A DNA stretch of 12,501 nt from BRHc4a sp049325055 (GTDB lineage Bacteria > Bacillota > Desulfotomaculia > Desulfotomaculales > Desulfocucumaceae), in NCBI GenBank assembly GCA_049325055.1, contig JBMOPB010000014.1, positions 1-12,501 of the forward strand, given 5' to 3'. Below, one piece after another: positions 5,072-12,409 of the stretch (within the stretch, counting starts at the first letter, position 1; every line of letters starts with the position of its first letter). The notes beneath the pieces were generated by a model. That model saw only the letters and a list, made by a program, of their open reading frames with translations, ran no database searches and was not told where the DNA came from. Position numbers and translations under genes: made by a program.

Positions 5072-7768
5072 ATGAGGAAACACAAGATATGGCGTGTTCG
5101 TCAGGCCGACCCTGTTCTGGAATACATTTTTCAGCATGATCTCGGGGTGTCTCCCGTATTGGCCAGGCTTCTTGCCAACAGGGGGATAGCCACTGTGGAA
5201 GAGGCCAGGCTGTTTCTGGAGGGCGGCCTGGAGGAGATGTATGACCCTTTTGCTATGGCGGACATGGCTGAAGCCGTCGGCAGGATACGTTTCGCCCTGA
5301 AACGAGGCGAAAAAATAATGGTATATGGAGATTATGATGCCGACGGGATTACCGCCACGGCTCTTTTGGTAAAGCTGTTTAAAAGTCTTGGGGGGCATGT
5401 GGATTACTTTGTGCCCCACCGCATGGAGGAAGGCTACGGGCTGCACCTGGAAGCGCTTCGCAGGGCCGGGCAAAACGGCTACGGGCTGGTTGTCACCGTG
5501 GACTGCGGCATAAGCGCCCTTGAGGAAGTTGACCTGAACAGGTCCGAAAAAGGACCGGATATTGTTATAACGGACCACCATGAACCTCCCGGTGAGATAC
5601 CCCGGGCGGTGGCAGTGGTAAATCCTAAGAGGGCCGACTGCCAATATCAGTTCAAGGAACTGGCCGGGGTGGGCGTGGCATTAAAGCTTGCCCAGGCATT
5701 GCTTTTGCGCTGCGGCAGTGAATCCGGCGAATGGGCCGGTTACCTGGATCTGGCCTGCCTGGGAACGGTGGCGGACATAGTGCCCCTTACCGGTGAAAAC
5801 CGGATTATCGTAAAGTGCGGGCTACCAGCCCTTGCGGGCACCGTCAGCCCCGGCATAAGGGCACTGATGGAGGTGTCCGGAATCAGGGCTGACGCCTTGA
5901 GTACAAGGGAGGTTGGGTTTGCCCTGGCACCCAGGCTGAACGCCGCCGGGAGGGTTGGTGACGCCGGCCAGGCCGTTGAACTGTTTCTTACCGATGACCC
6001 TGTCACGGCCGCAGAACTGGCCGTCTCTCTCAACAGGGGGAACCAGGACAGGCAGAGGATTGAGAGCAATGTCATGGCCGAGGCCATGGGTATGCTGGAT
6101 GCCGACCCGTCTCTGTCTGAAGGGCGGGTAATAGTTCTGGCCTCACCGGGCTGGCATCAGGGGGTTGTAGGTATTGTGGCCTCCAGGTTGGTGGAAAAGT
6201 ACTACAAGCCCGTTCTGATGATTGCCCTGGAGGGTGATCAGGGAAAGGGGTCCGGCAGGAGCATACCAGGTTTTCACCTTTACAACGCCCTTTCACACTG
6301 CTCGGGGCTGCTCATCAGGTATGGAGGCCATGCCCAGGCCGCCGGGTTTTCCGTTTCCCGTGACAAAATCGACCTCTTTCGTACAGCCCTGAACGATTAT
6401 GCCCGGGATGTCGATGATGAAGTTTTCGTGCCCGGAATGGAACTGGACGCCACCATTTCTTTTAGAGATATCAATGACGATCTGGTTGAGGAAATTCAAA
6501 AGCTGGCCCCCTTCGGGCACTGCAATCCCGGTCCGGTGCTGGCCAGCCGTGAGGTTAGCCTTGTTTCCTACCGGGAGATAGGCAAAAATAGGAAGCATCT
6601 TAAACTTATACTGAAGGAAAACGGAACGCTTTTGGACGGCATAGCTTTTCAACTGGCTTCCTGCGCCGGTGAAATCGCGGCGGCGTCGGAAGTGGACGTG
6701 GCTTTTCTGCCCTCAATAAATAACTGGGGGGGACGGAAATCGCTCCAACTGGAGGTGAAGGATATCCGTCCAGCGATCAAGGGCTGGGAGAAAAGCCGGG
6801 CGGCTAAAGCCGGCGGAGGTTCGCCGGGGGATCCATTCACCGGCATCAGGGATGCCGTCGAGTCACTCAGGAGGGTGGGGCCGCTGGCCCTCCTGCCGGA
6901 GTTTCTCTCGGGGGTGCTGGCACGTTATGGCGAAGTCTCTCCAAACTTCGTTTTCCCCGGCAATTACCTGGAGTTTTTTTCTGGGAGAATGTTTTTTACC
7001 GGAAAACAAATGCCTCTCCGGCCGCGTATGATAAATAAGTGTCATCCAAACCGTCCGGACAAACTCCTGCAACTGGCTTCCCGGAGTAATAGAAGTATTG
7101 TGCTGGTGAATTCACCGGGCCGGGCCGTGGAACTGGCGGCATTTCTGACCCGTTCCGGCGTAACTGCGGCGTATCTGCACTCGGGAAATCTTTCGGACGG
7201 CGCCAGTGTTTTTAATGAAATCTACCAATCAGGCCGGATCAGATCTCTGGTCTGCACCTACGGGACCTTCTGCTCGATGGATATAAAACCGGAAACCGCC
7301 ATTCTTTATGATCTGCCGTTCAGCCCGGCTGAGGCCGGGAAGGCGCTGGCGGACGGGGTGGGGGGTGACATTTTGTTTGCTGAAAAGGACGTCGTAGAGG
7401 GGCTGGAATATCTTGAATCACTTGCGCCTGGCCGGGGGCGCCTGGCTGAGTTTTATACATACCTAAGGGCCAGGGGATCGGGATATATCGACTGGGAGCA
7501 TGCAGCCGCTCATTTAAGGGACTGCGGGCTGGCCAGGGCCGGCCTCCATACAGTTGCTTTCGGTATGGCGGTGTTTTCCGACCTGGGTCTCCTTGAATGC
7601 AAGCCTGAAAAAAACGGTTGCCGGGTGATGCTGTCCTCTGTGGGCGGCAAAAGGGATCTTGGCCTCTCTCCGGTATTCCGGGCCGGTCAGGATATCAGGG
7701 TTTCAACCGGTAGCTGGTGGGGGAGTTTTACAGGCAACTCCCCGGATAATTCCGTCAAAAAGGCCTGA
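5072..7768 (+). CDS. recJ: Single-stranded-DNA-specific 5'-3' exonuclease RecJ, with C-terminal extension
   Basis: 898 residues. RecJ degrades single-stranded DNA 5' to 3' in recombination, mismatch and base-excision repair. The DHH nuclease core spans about 70-240: VYGDYDADGITATALL (84-99), VTVDCGIS (141-148), ITDHHEP (166-172) and TVADIVPL (232-239) supply the metal-binding aspartates and histidines. LNAAGR (289-294) precedes the DHHA1 domain with HQGVVGIVASRL (362-373), GSGRSIPGFHLYNAL (393-407) and YGGHAQAAGFSV (417-428). An OB-type domain follows at about 455-568. Residues 570-898 form a long extension. At about 675-750 it reads like a helicase C-terminal (motif IV-VI) fold: SIVLVNSPGRAVELAAFL, then LVCTYGTF and ILYDLPFS, without any Walker A. 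A winged-helix-like end follows (FYTYLRARGSGYIDWEH). The ATG has GGGGGA immediately upstream. It is longer than B. subtilis RecJ (about 786 residues). Confidence 0.95.
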   Translation: MRKHKIWRVRQADPVLEYIFQHDLGVSPVLARLLANRGIATVEEARLFLEGGLEEMYDPFAMADMAEAVGRIRFALKRGEKIMVYGDYDADGITATALLVKLFKSLGGHVDYFVPHRMEEGYGLHLEALRRAGQNGYGLVVTVDCGISALEEVDLNRSEKGPDIVITDHHEPPGEIPRAVAVVNPKRADCQYQFKELAGVGVALKLAQALLLRCGSESGEWAGYLDLACLGTVADIVPLTGENRIIVKCGLPALAGTVSPGIRALMEVSGIRADALSTREVGFALAPRLNAAGRVGDAGQAVELFLTDDPVTAAELAVSLNRGNQDRQRIESNVMAEAMGMLDADPSLSEGRVIVLASPGWHQGVVGIVASRLVEKYYKPVLMIALEGDQGKGSGRSIPGFHLYNALSHCSGLLIRYGGHAQAAGFSVSRDKIDLFRTALNDYARDVDDEVFVPGMELDATISFRDINDDLVEEIQKLAPFGHCNPGPVLASREVSLVSYREIGKNRKHLKLILKENGTLLDGIAFQLASCAGEIAAASEVDVAFLPSINNWGGRKSLQLEVKDIRPAIKGWEKSRAAKAGGGSPGDPFTGIRDAVESLRRVGPLALLPEFLSGVLARYGEVSPNFVFPGNYLEFFSGRMFFTGKQMPLRPRMINKCHPNRPDKLLQLASRSNRSIVLVNSPGRAVELAAFLTRSGVTAAYLHSGNLSDGASVFNEIYQSGRIRSLVCTYGTFCSMDIKPETAILYDLPFSPAEAGKALADGVGGDILFAEKDVVEGLEYLESLAPGRGRLAEFYTYLRARGSGYIDWEHAAAHLRDCGLARAGLHTVAFGMAVFSDLGLLECKPEKNGCRVMLSSVGGKRDLGLSPVFRAGQDIRVSTGSWWGSFTGNSPDNSVKKA

Positions 7769-7833
7769 CAGGCGATGTAAGAAGGCGTAACAACGATTTG
7801 AACTTATCTTTCAATGCGGTTGGGAAGATTAAT

Positions 7834-10002
7834 ATGACTTTGGATGATCTGGTGCAAAAAATTATTCATTACAACCCAAGGGCCGATCTTGCCCTGGTCC
7901 GCCGCGCCTATGGTTTTGCCGAGGAGGCCCACAGGGGGCAGAAACGTATTTCCGGGGAGGAATACATTACGCATCCCCTTTCTGTGGCCATGATTCTGGC
8001 AGAGCTTGAAATGGACCAGGAAACGCTTCTGGCGGGTCTTCTTCACGACGTGGTGGAGGATACCTCTGTTACTTTGGACCGGATAAAAAACGAATTCGGA
8101 GACGAGGTGGCCCAGCTGGTGGATGGGGTCACCAAACTGGGCCGGCTGGAGTTCAAGTCCAAAGAGGAGCAGCAGGCTGAAAATCTCAGAAAGATGTTTC
8201 TGGCCATGGCCAAGGACATAAGGGTTATATTGATAAAGCTGGCAGACCGCCTGCATAACCTGCGCACACTTAAATACCAGCCGGAGAAGAAGCAAAAGGA
8301 AATAGGTCAGGAAACACTGGAGATTTATGCCCCCCTGGCTCACCGGCTGGGCATATACCTCCTTAAATGGGAGTTGGAGGACCTTTCCTTCAGATTCCTT
8401 CACCCGGATGAATATTACGACCTGGCGCACAAAATCGCCCAGACCAGGAATAAAAGGGAAACCTACATTAAAAACGCAATAGGAATTTTAAAGGAAAAAC
8501 TGCGGACCATGGGTGTCGATGCAGACATTCATGGCCGTCCCAAGCACCTTTACAGTATACATAACAAAATGAAGGGGCAGCACAAGGACCTCAGTGAAAT
8601 ATTCGACGTGATGGCGGTAAGGGTTATCGTAGAGACCATCAAGGACTGCTACGCCACCCTGGGAACGGTTCACACCATATGGAAACCCATACCGGGGCAG
8701 TTTAACGACTATATAGCCATGCCGAAAACAAACATGTACCAGTCCCTCCATACCACGGTGGTGGGACCCCAGGGAGAACCCCTGGAGATACAAATTCGCA
8801 CCCGTGAGATGCACCGCACCTCCGAGTATGGCATCGCCGCGCACTGGAGATACAAAGAAGGCGGCAAAGGGAGCACGGATTTTGATAAAAAACTGGCCTG
8901 GCTGCGCCAGCTCCTGGAGTGGCAGCACGACATGCGCGACGCCAGGGAGTTCGTGGAAACCCTGAAAATAGACCTGTTTGCGGACGCTGTCTTTGTTTTC
9001 ACCCCCAAGGGCGACGTGTTCGAACTGCCGGCCGGGTCTGTTCCCATTGATTTCGCCTACCGGGTACACACCCAGGTGGGGCACAGCTGTGTGGGGGCCA
9101 AGGTGAACGGTCGGATAGTGCCCCTTGATTACAGGCTGAAAAACGGCGACATTGTGGAGGTAATCACTTCAAAGCACCCGGCTGGACCCAGCCGGGACTG
9201 GCTTAACCTGGTAAAGACCTCCCAGGCCAAGAACCGTATTCGCCAGTGGTTTAAAAAGGAGCACCGGGAGGAGAACATAGCCAGGGGTCGCGAGTTTCTG
9301 GAAAGGGAAGCCAAAAGAATAGGCATGGAGCATGACCTGCTGAGGGCCGACAACCTTCTGGAGGCCGGGCGCAGGTATACACTGCTGACTATTGACGATA
9401 TTTACGCCGCCATAGGCGAGGGCACTATCACCGCCACCACAGTATTAAACCGTATAAGGGAAATCAGGCCTGAAAAATCTGAGAAGAAAGGAACCGTATC
9501 GGAGGAATACCAGGCCCTTGTGGGGGATTCAAAGCCCAAGCCCGACTGGGGGCTTCCCACCCAGGGAATCAGGGTCAGGGGGGTGGATAACCTTCTTATA
9601 AGGCTGGCCCACTGCTGTAACCCGATACCGGGTGATCCCATAGTGGGCTACATTACCAGGGGCAGGGGGGTGTCCATCCACCGAGGGGACTGCCGCAACA
9701 TAAACCTTTTTAAAAACAACGAGGAGAACAGATTGGTGGAAGTAACCTGGGACAGCGACTTTCAGACCCCGTTCCAGGTTAAACTGGAAATATCGGCCAC
9801 CGACCGGGCGGGAATGCTCAGCGACATTCTGGCCGTGCTGGTGGAAATGAAGATAAGCGCCAACTGGGTTAACGCCCGGGGGAGAAAGGACCAGGCCATA
9901 ATTGAAATGGTACTGGAGTTGAGGAGCAAGGAGCAGCTTGAATATATCATCAACAAGATCAACAGGGTCAAGGATGTGTATGATGTAAAGCGCACCAGCT
10001 AA
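7834..10002 (+). CDS. rel: Bifunctional (p)ppGpp synthetase/hydrolase Rel
   Basis: 722 residues. This long RSH enzyme makes (p)ppGpp from ATP and GTP/GDP and hydrolyses it, controlling the stringent response on the ribosome. The hydrolase HD domain (about 25-180) keeps its metal ligands: H47 (THP), H71-D72 (LLHDVVEDT) and D138 (LADRLHNL). The synthetase domain (about 230-340) has GRPKHLYSIHNKM, the D258 of EIFD, YQSLHTT and E318 in EIQIRT, so both activities look intact. TGS (about 382-445), a helical region, a Cys-rich finger (LAHCCNPIPGD, GDC at 592-620) and a C-terminal ACT domain (about 645-720) follow. I prefer ATG 7834 (GGGAAG upstream), which puts HD at the usual distance. An in-frame TTG at 7798 would add 12 residues. 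It lies 65 bases after recJ with no terminator between, so co-transcription is likely. Confidence 0.95.
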   Translation: MTLDDLVQKIIHYNPRADLALVRRAYGFAEEAHRGQKRISGEEYITHPLSVAMILAELEMDQETLLAGLLHDVVEDTSVTLDRIKNEFGDEVAQLVDGVTKLGRLEFKSKEEQQAENLRKMFLAMAKDIRVILIKLADRLHNLRTLKYQPEKKQKEIGQETLEIYAPLAHRLGIYLLKWELEDLSFRFLHPDEYYDLAHKIAQTRNKRETYIKNAIGILKEKLRTMGVDADIHGRPKHLYSIHNKMKGQHKDLSEIFDVMAVRVIVETIKDCYATLGTVHTIWKPIPGQFNDYIAMPKTNMYQSLHTTVVGPQGEPLEIQIRTREMHRTSEYGIAAHWRYKEGGKGSTDFDKKLAWLRQLLEWQHDMRDAREFVETLKIDLFADAVFVFTPKGDVFELPAGSVPIDFAYRVHTQVGHSCVGAKVNGRIVPLDYRLKNGDIVEVITSKHPAGPSRDWLNLVKTSQAKNRIRQWFKKEHREENIARGREFLEREAKRIGMEHDLLRADNLLEAGRRYTLLTIDDIYAAIGEGTITATTVLNRIREIRPEKSEKKGTVSEEYQALVGDSKPKPDWGLPTQGIRVRGVDNLLIRLAHCCNPIPGDPIVGYITRGRGVSIHRGDCRNINLFKNNEENRLVEVTWDSDFQTPFQVKLEISATDRAGMLSDILAVLVEMKISANWVNARGRKDQAIIEMVLELRSKEQLEYIINKINRVKDVYDVKRTS

Positions 10003-10011
10003 TTTAGATCA

Positions 10012-10057
10012 GTCAGAATTCAGAACCTCATGCCGCATTTTTATTCTGGATTCTGAC
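10012..10057. repeat. 12-bp inverted repeat between rel and dtd
   Basis: GTCAGAATTCAG (10012-10023) pairs with CTGGATTCTGAC (10046-10057), with one G-U wobble and a 22-base loop. There is no T-run after it, so it is not a classic terminator. It may be an mRNA processing or stability hairpin, or a small interspersed repeat; the inner GAATTC is itself palindromic. Confidence 0.55.
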
Positions 10058-10086
10058 GGGAAAGATTACTTAGGAGTGAATTTGAC

Positions 10087-10536
10087 TTGAGGGCTGTGGT
10101 GCAAAGGGTTTCCAGTGGAGCGGTGAGGGTTGGGGGGGAAACAGTGGGCCAAATAGGCCGGGGCCTGGTTATTCTATTGGGTGTTGGCCGGGATGACGGC
10201 CCCGGGGATGTGTCGTACCTGTGCGGCAAGATTGCAAACCTGAGGATTTTTGAGGATGATGAGGGCAAGCTGAACCGCTCGCTGCTGGATGTGGGGGGCA
10301 GTGCCCTGGTGGTATCCCAGTTCACACTTTACGGGGACTGCAGGCAGGGCCGCAGGCCGGGATTTTCAGATGCGGCCCCGGCCCAGCAGGGCAAGGAACT
10401 GTACGAGACATTTGTTTCCGCCATGGGCGCCCTTGGCGTACAGGTAGCCACCGGGGTCTTCCAGGCCCATATGGTGGTGGAAATTTTCAATGACGGCCCG
10501 GTTACACTTCTTTTGGACAGTAAAAAACAATTTTAA
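10087..10536 (+). CDS. dtd: D-aminoacyl-tRNA deacylase
   Basis: 149 residues, normal length for the family. Dtd removes D-amino acids (and glycine wrongly loaded on tRNA-Ala) from tRNA and so protects translation. The start MRAVVQRVSSGAVRV is canonical. The active-site motifs SQFTLYGD (77-84) and the Gly-cisPro loop NDGPVT (135-140) are both present, with the linker CRQGRRPGFSDAAP between them. The start is a TTG (10087-10089) with AGGAG ten bases upstream; no ATG fits the family's N-terminus. It follows rel by 84 bases, an order common in Firmicutes. It probably shares their transcript, with a hairpin in each flanking gap. Confidence 0.95.
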   Translation: MRAVVQRVSSGAVRVGGETVGQIGRGLVILLGVGRDDGPGDVSYLCGKIANLRIFEDDEGKLNRSLLDVGGSALVVSQFTLYGDCRQGRRPGFSDAAPAQQGKELYETFVSAMGALGVQVATGVFQAHMVVEIFNDGPVTLLLDSKKQF

Positions 10537-10547
10537 ATAAAACAGGG

Positions 10548-10591
10548 TTGAGGGGTTAGGGATTAGGGAGTGGTGAGAAATTAACCCCCAA
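10548..10591. repeat. Hairpin between dtd and the glyoxalase-II-like gene
   Basis: TTG-A-GGGGTTA (10548-10558) pairs with TAACCCCCAA (10582-10591) over ten base pairs with one bulged A. It lies ten bases before the AGGAGG of the next gene. The G-rich arm also contains the near-repeats GGGGTTAGGGATTAGGG. It could tune translation or mRNA stability, or be a degenerate repeat. Confidence 0.5.
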
Positions 10592-10614
10592 TCCCCAAAA
10601 AGGAGGTAGTTAAT

Positions 10615-11244
10615 TTGATATTTGAAGGAATTTCCGTAGGTCCCATGGATAATAACTGCTACATTATCGGCTGTGAGGAAACCCGTGAGGCGGCTGTTGT
10701 AGACCCAGGCGCCGAGGGGGGAAGGATAATCAGAAGACTTGAAGAGTTAAAGCTCAACTGTAAATACATAATCCTGACCCACGGCCATGCCGACCACATC
10801 AGCGCCCTGGGACAGGTGGCCGATGCCACCGGGGCTCAGGTAATGATCCACGGGGATGATGCTGACATGCTTACCAGCCCGGGAAGAAACCTCTCCATGT
10901 TTATAGGCAGCAACCTTAAGTTCAAGTCCGCGGACAGGCTGCTGCAGGACGGGGATACAATAAATGTAGGCAAGGAGCAGCTGAAGGTTATACACACTCC
11001 GGGCCACACCCGGGGGGGAATCAGTATAGAGGCAGGGGGCAGGCTGATTACCGGCGACACCCTTTTTGCAGGTTCTGTAGGCCGATCGGATTTTCCGGGC
11101 GGGAACCACGACCAGATGATCAAGTCAATCAAGGAAAAGCTTTTGGTATTCCCCCCGGAAACGCCGGTATATCCCGGACACGGCCCGGCGTCAACCGTGG
11201 GGGAGGAGGCCCGCTACAACCCCTTTCTTAACGGGACATGGTAG
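10615..11244 (+). CDS. Metallo-beta-lactamase-fold hydrolase, glyoxalase-II-like (YqgX/GloB type)
   Basis: 209 residues. The full set of metal ligands of the fold is visible: THGHADH (H56, H58, D60, H61), HTPGHT (H131), TGDTLF (D148) and PGHGP (H189). It resembles the short YqgX-like group, hydrolases of thioesters such as S-lactoyl conjugates that lack the C-terminal glutathione-binding domain of true GloB. The real substrate is not known from sequence, and Firmicutes of this kind usually lack glutathione. The N-terminus (IFEGISVGPMDNNCYIIGCE) is typical. The start is TTG 10615 with a near-perfect AGGAGGT (10601-10607) eight bases upstream. It is the last gene of the recJ cluster, 78 bases after dtd, and is followed by a palindromic terminator at 11378. 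Confidence 0.92.
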   Translation: MIFEGISVGPMDNNCYIIGCEETREAAVVDPGAEGGRIIRRLEELKLNCKYIILTHGHADHISALGQVADATGAQVMIHGDDADMLTSPGRNLSMFIGSNLKFKSADRLLQDGDTINVGKEQLKVIHTPGHTRGGISIEAGGRLITGDTLFAGSVGRSDFPGGNHDQMIKSIKEKLLVFPPETPVYPGHGPASTVGEEARYNPFLNGTW

Positions 11245-11377
11245 GGCGGCAGCTTCCCCGGTGATGAAGTTGCTGTCTATAATACACCGGGTAGTGTGGC
11301 GTTAAAAAGATGAATATTTCTTCGATTTCCGGAAGACTCAGCATTAAGCCAGTAGCTATTTCATTTGCTACTATGTG

Positions 11378-11393
11378 GCGCCCAATTGGGCGC
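11378..11393 (+). terminator. Palindromic terminator after the recJ-rel-dtd-hydrolase cluster
   Basis: GCGCCC and GGGCGC flank an AATT loop, and TTTTACATTTTTAT follows. A second stem just before it (GCCAGTAGC at 11348-11356 with GCTAC and TGGC at 11367-11379) overlaps it by two bases, so the two are alternatives. The stop codon lies 134 bases upstream; those bases hold no other feature I can name. Confidence 0.65.
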
Positions 11394-11399
11394 TTTTAC

Positions 11400-11853
11400 A
11401 TTTTTATATAAAGGATTGATGGAGATATACTCCACCTTACTCAAAAGAAACATCCCTACTACAAGAAAGAGATGTTTCTAGAATCCCACGTTATTATACT
11501 ACTAGTACTACTCCGTTAAGTATGTGGGATTTTATCCACTTTGCACCTTAGCCTTCTCCCACAGTTCGGACAAAAACCACTCACCATCTTTGGATGTTAC
11601 AACTAATCTAGCCGGTAGCACATCCGGCTCCACAAAACCTTCTTCAGATCCAGCAGTAGCAATATCTTGCTAGCAATGTCTTTAGAGCCTTTGAAAAACA
11701 GGAATTGGATATACAACAGCGAAGTAAAATATATGATTATAGGCCAAACAATCTAGTGTATCCAACGTGAACCTCCCTGATAAGTCAATGAAAAGGTGGA
11801 ACACTAAAGCCCGGGTTCTTCAACCACGAATTAAAAAGTAAAGGATGATTTAA
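11400..11853. other. Gene-poor, hairpin-rich stretch; possible mobile-element relic
   Basis: This 450-base stretch has no intact gene and is visibly richer in A+T than its neighbours. It holds these stem-loops: AGAAACATC with GATGTTTCT (11446-11479, 9 bp); AATCCCAC with GTGGGATT (11482-11531, 8 bp, containing a TACTACTAGTACTACT core); AGCCGG with CCGGCT (11610-11629); and AAGCCCGGGTTCTTCAACCA near 11806-11825, with a GGTT/AACC mini-hairpin. Sub-terminal hairpins and an AAGCCC..G..TTCAACC-type end are typical of IS200/IS605 elements and the RNA 3' end of TnpB loci. No transposase gene is left, so this is a suggestion only. Minus-strand scraps of reading frame lie at 11669-11532 and 11587-11516. 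Confidence 0.35.
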
Positions 11854-12342
11854 TTGCAACTGCTAGATACCATAGATTTAACTATCATGAAAACCCTCCA
11901 AGAGAACGCCCGTTCCTCTTATCGGGATATCGCCAGCAGGATTGGTGTTTCACGTGTCACAGTACATGAAAGAATCCGTAAGCTTATTGAGAGCGGCATC
12001 ATCGAGGGGTTTCATGTGCGGGTTAACGCCCGCCGCACTGGTTACCCTGTAACGGCGATTGTAGGTTTGAGCACCATCCAGGGAAGCGAGGCGTACCGTA
12101 CGATTGAGGAACTTCAACAACTTCCCGAGGTGGAAGAAGTACACGTTGTGACAGGACGGTACGATTACCTTGTCAAAGTTCGGGCAAAGGACAATGAGGA
12201 CCTTCAGCGTATCCTTTTCAATAAAATTGATCAGGTTTATGGTTTTCAGCGGGCCGAGACAATGGTGGTACTTTCCTCGCCGGTGGAAAAGTGCGGAATC
12301 GACATACGCCAGGTGATCAATGACATCCAAGGGTCTCCGTAA
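11854..12342 (+). CDS. Lrp/AsnC-family transcriptional regulator
   Basis: 162 residues with the two-domain Lrp/AsnC layout. Residues 4-62 form the AsnC-type winged helix: LDTIDLTIMKTLQENARSSY, then RDIASRIGVSRVTVHERIRK with the recognition helix at about 32-45, and IIEGFHVRVN. Residues 66-145 form the RAM ligand-binding and oligomerisation domain: AIVGLSTIQG, VEEVHVVTGRYDYLVKVRAK (the effector loop around 99-106) and RAETMVVLSSPVEK. Such proteins form dimers to octamers, bind DNA and respond to an amino acid or a related metabolite; the ligand here is unknown. The TTG start (11854-11856) has AAGGA nine bases upstream. An in-frame alternative start further on would cut the HTH. Its target could be the genes to its right, outside the window. 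It is isolated between the hairpin-rich stretch and a terminator. Confidence 0.9.
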   Translation: MQLLDTIDLTIMKTLQENARSSYRDIASRIGVSRVTVHERIRKLIESGIIEGFHVRVNARRTGYPVTAIVGLSTIQGSEAYRTIEELQQLPEVEEVHVVTGRYDYLVKVRAKDNEDLQRILFNKIDQVYGFQRAETMVVLSSPVEKCGIDIRQVINDIQGSP

Positions 12343-12364
12343 GTATACGGGACAGGAGGAGGAA

Positions 12365-12409
12365 GTGTCTCAAGCGAACCTCCTACGGGACAAGCCCGCA
12401 GGTTTTTAG
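12365..12409 (+). CDS. Tiny open frame after the Lrp-type gene, leader peptide or start of a broken gene
   Basis: A GTG (12365-12367) with GGAGG five bases upstream opens a 14-codon frame, MSQANLLRDKPAGF, that ends inside the T-run of the terminator. A good ribosome binding site before so short a frame suggests either a leader peptide that affects the terminator or the truncated start of a gene, for instance an aminotransferase-like gene that often follows such regulators. Neither can be shown from this sequence. Confidence 0.25.
   Translation: MSQANLLRDKPAGF
12382..12407 (+). terminator. Terminator downstream of the Lrp-type gene
   Basis: CCTACGGG (12382-12389) pairs with CCCGCAGG (12395-12402), seven of eight pairs, around a 5-base loop and is followed by TTTTT. 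An upstream AGGAGG (12354-12359) could instead pair with CCTCCT (12379-12384), which overlaps the first arm, so two exclusive structures are possible. The remaining bases to 12501 are A+T-rich; I see no gene there. Confidence 0.6.

Noticed and set aside
5054..5644. 196-residue minus-strand frame inside recJ, and similar long frames opposite rel
   Set aside because: They lie antisense to well-conserved coding sequence, have no family motifs, and arise from the codon bias of the real genes.
7798..7833. Rel start at TTG 7798
   Set aside because: The ATG at 7834 gives the usual distance to the HD domain; the TTG has only a weak AAGGCG upstream. It cannot be fully excluded.
11460..11540. CRISPR-like repeat (TACTACTAGTACTACT)
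   Set aside because: It is a single short palindromic repeat without regular spacers; it fits a stem-loop.
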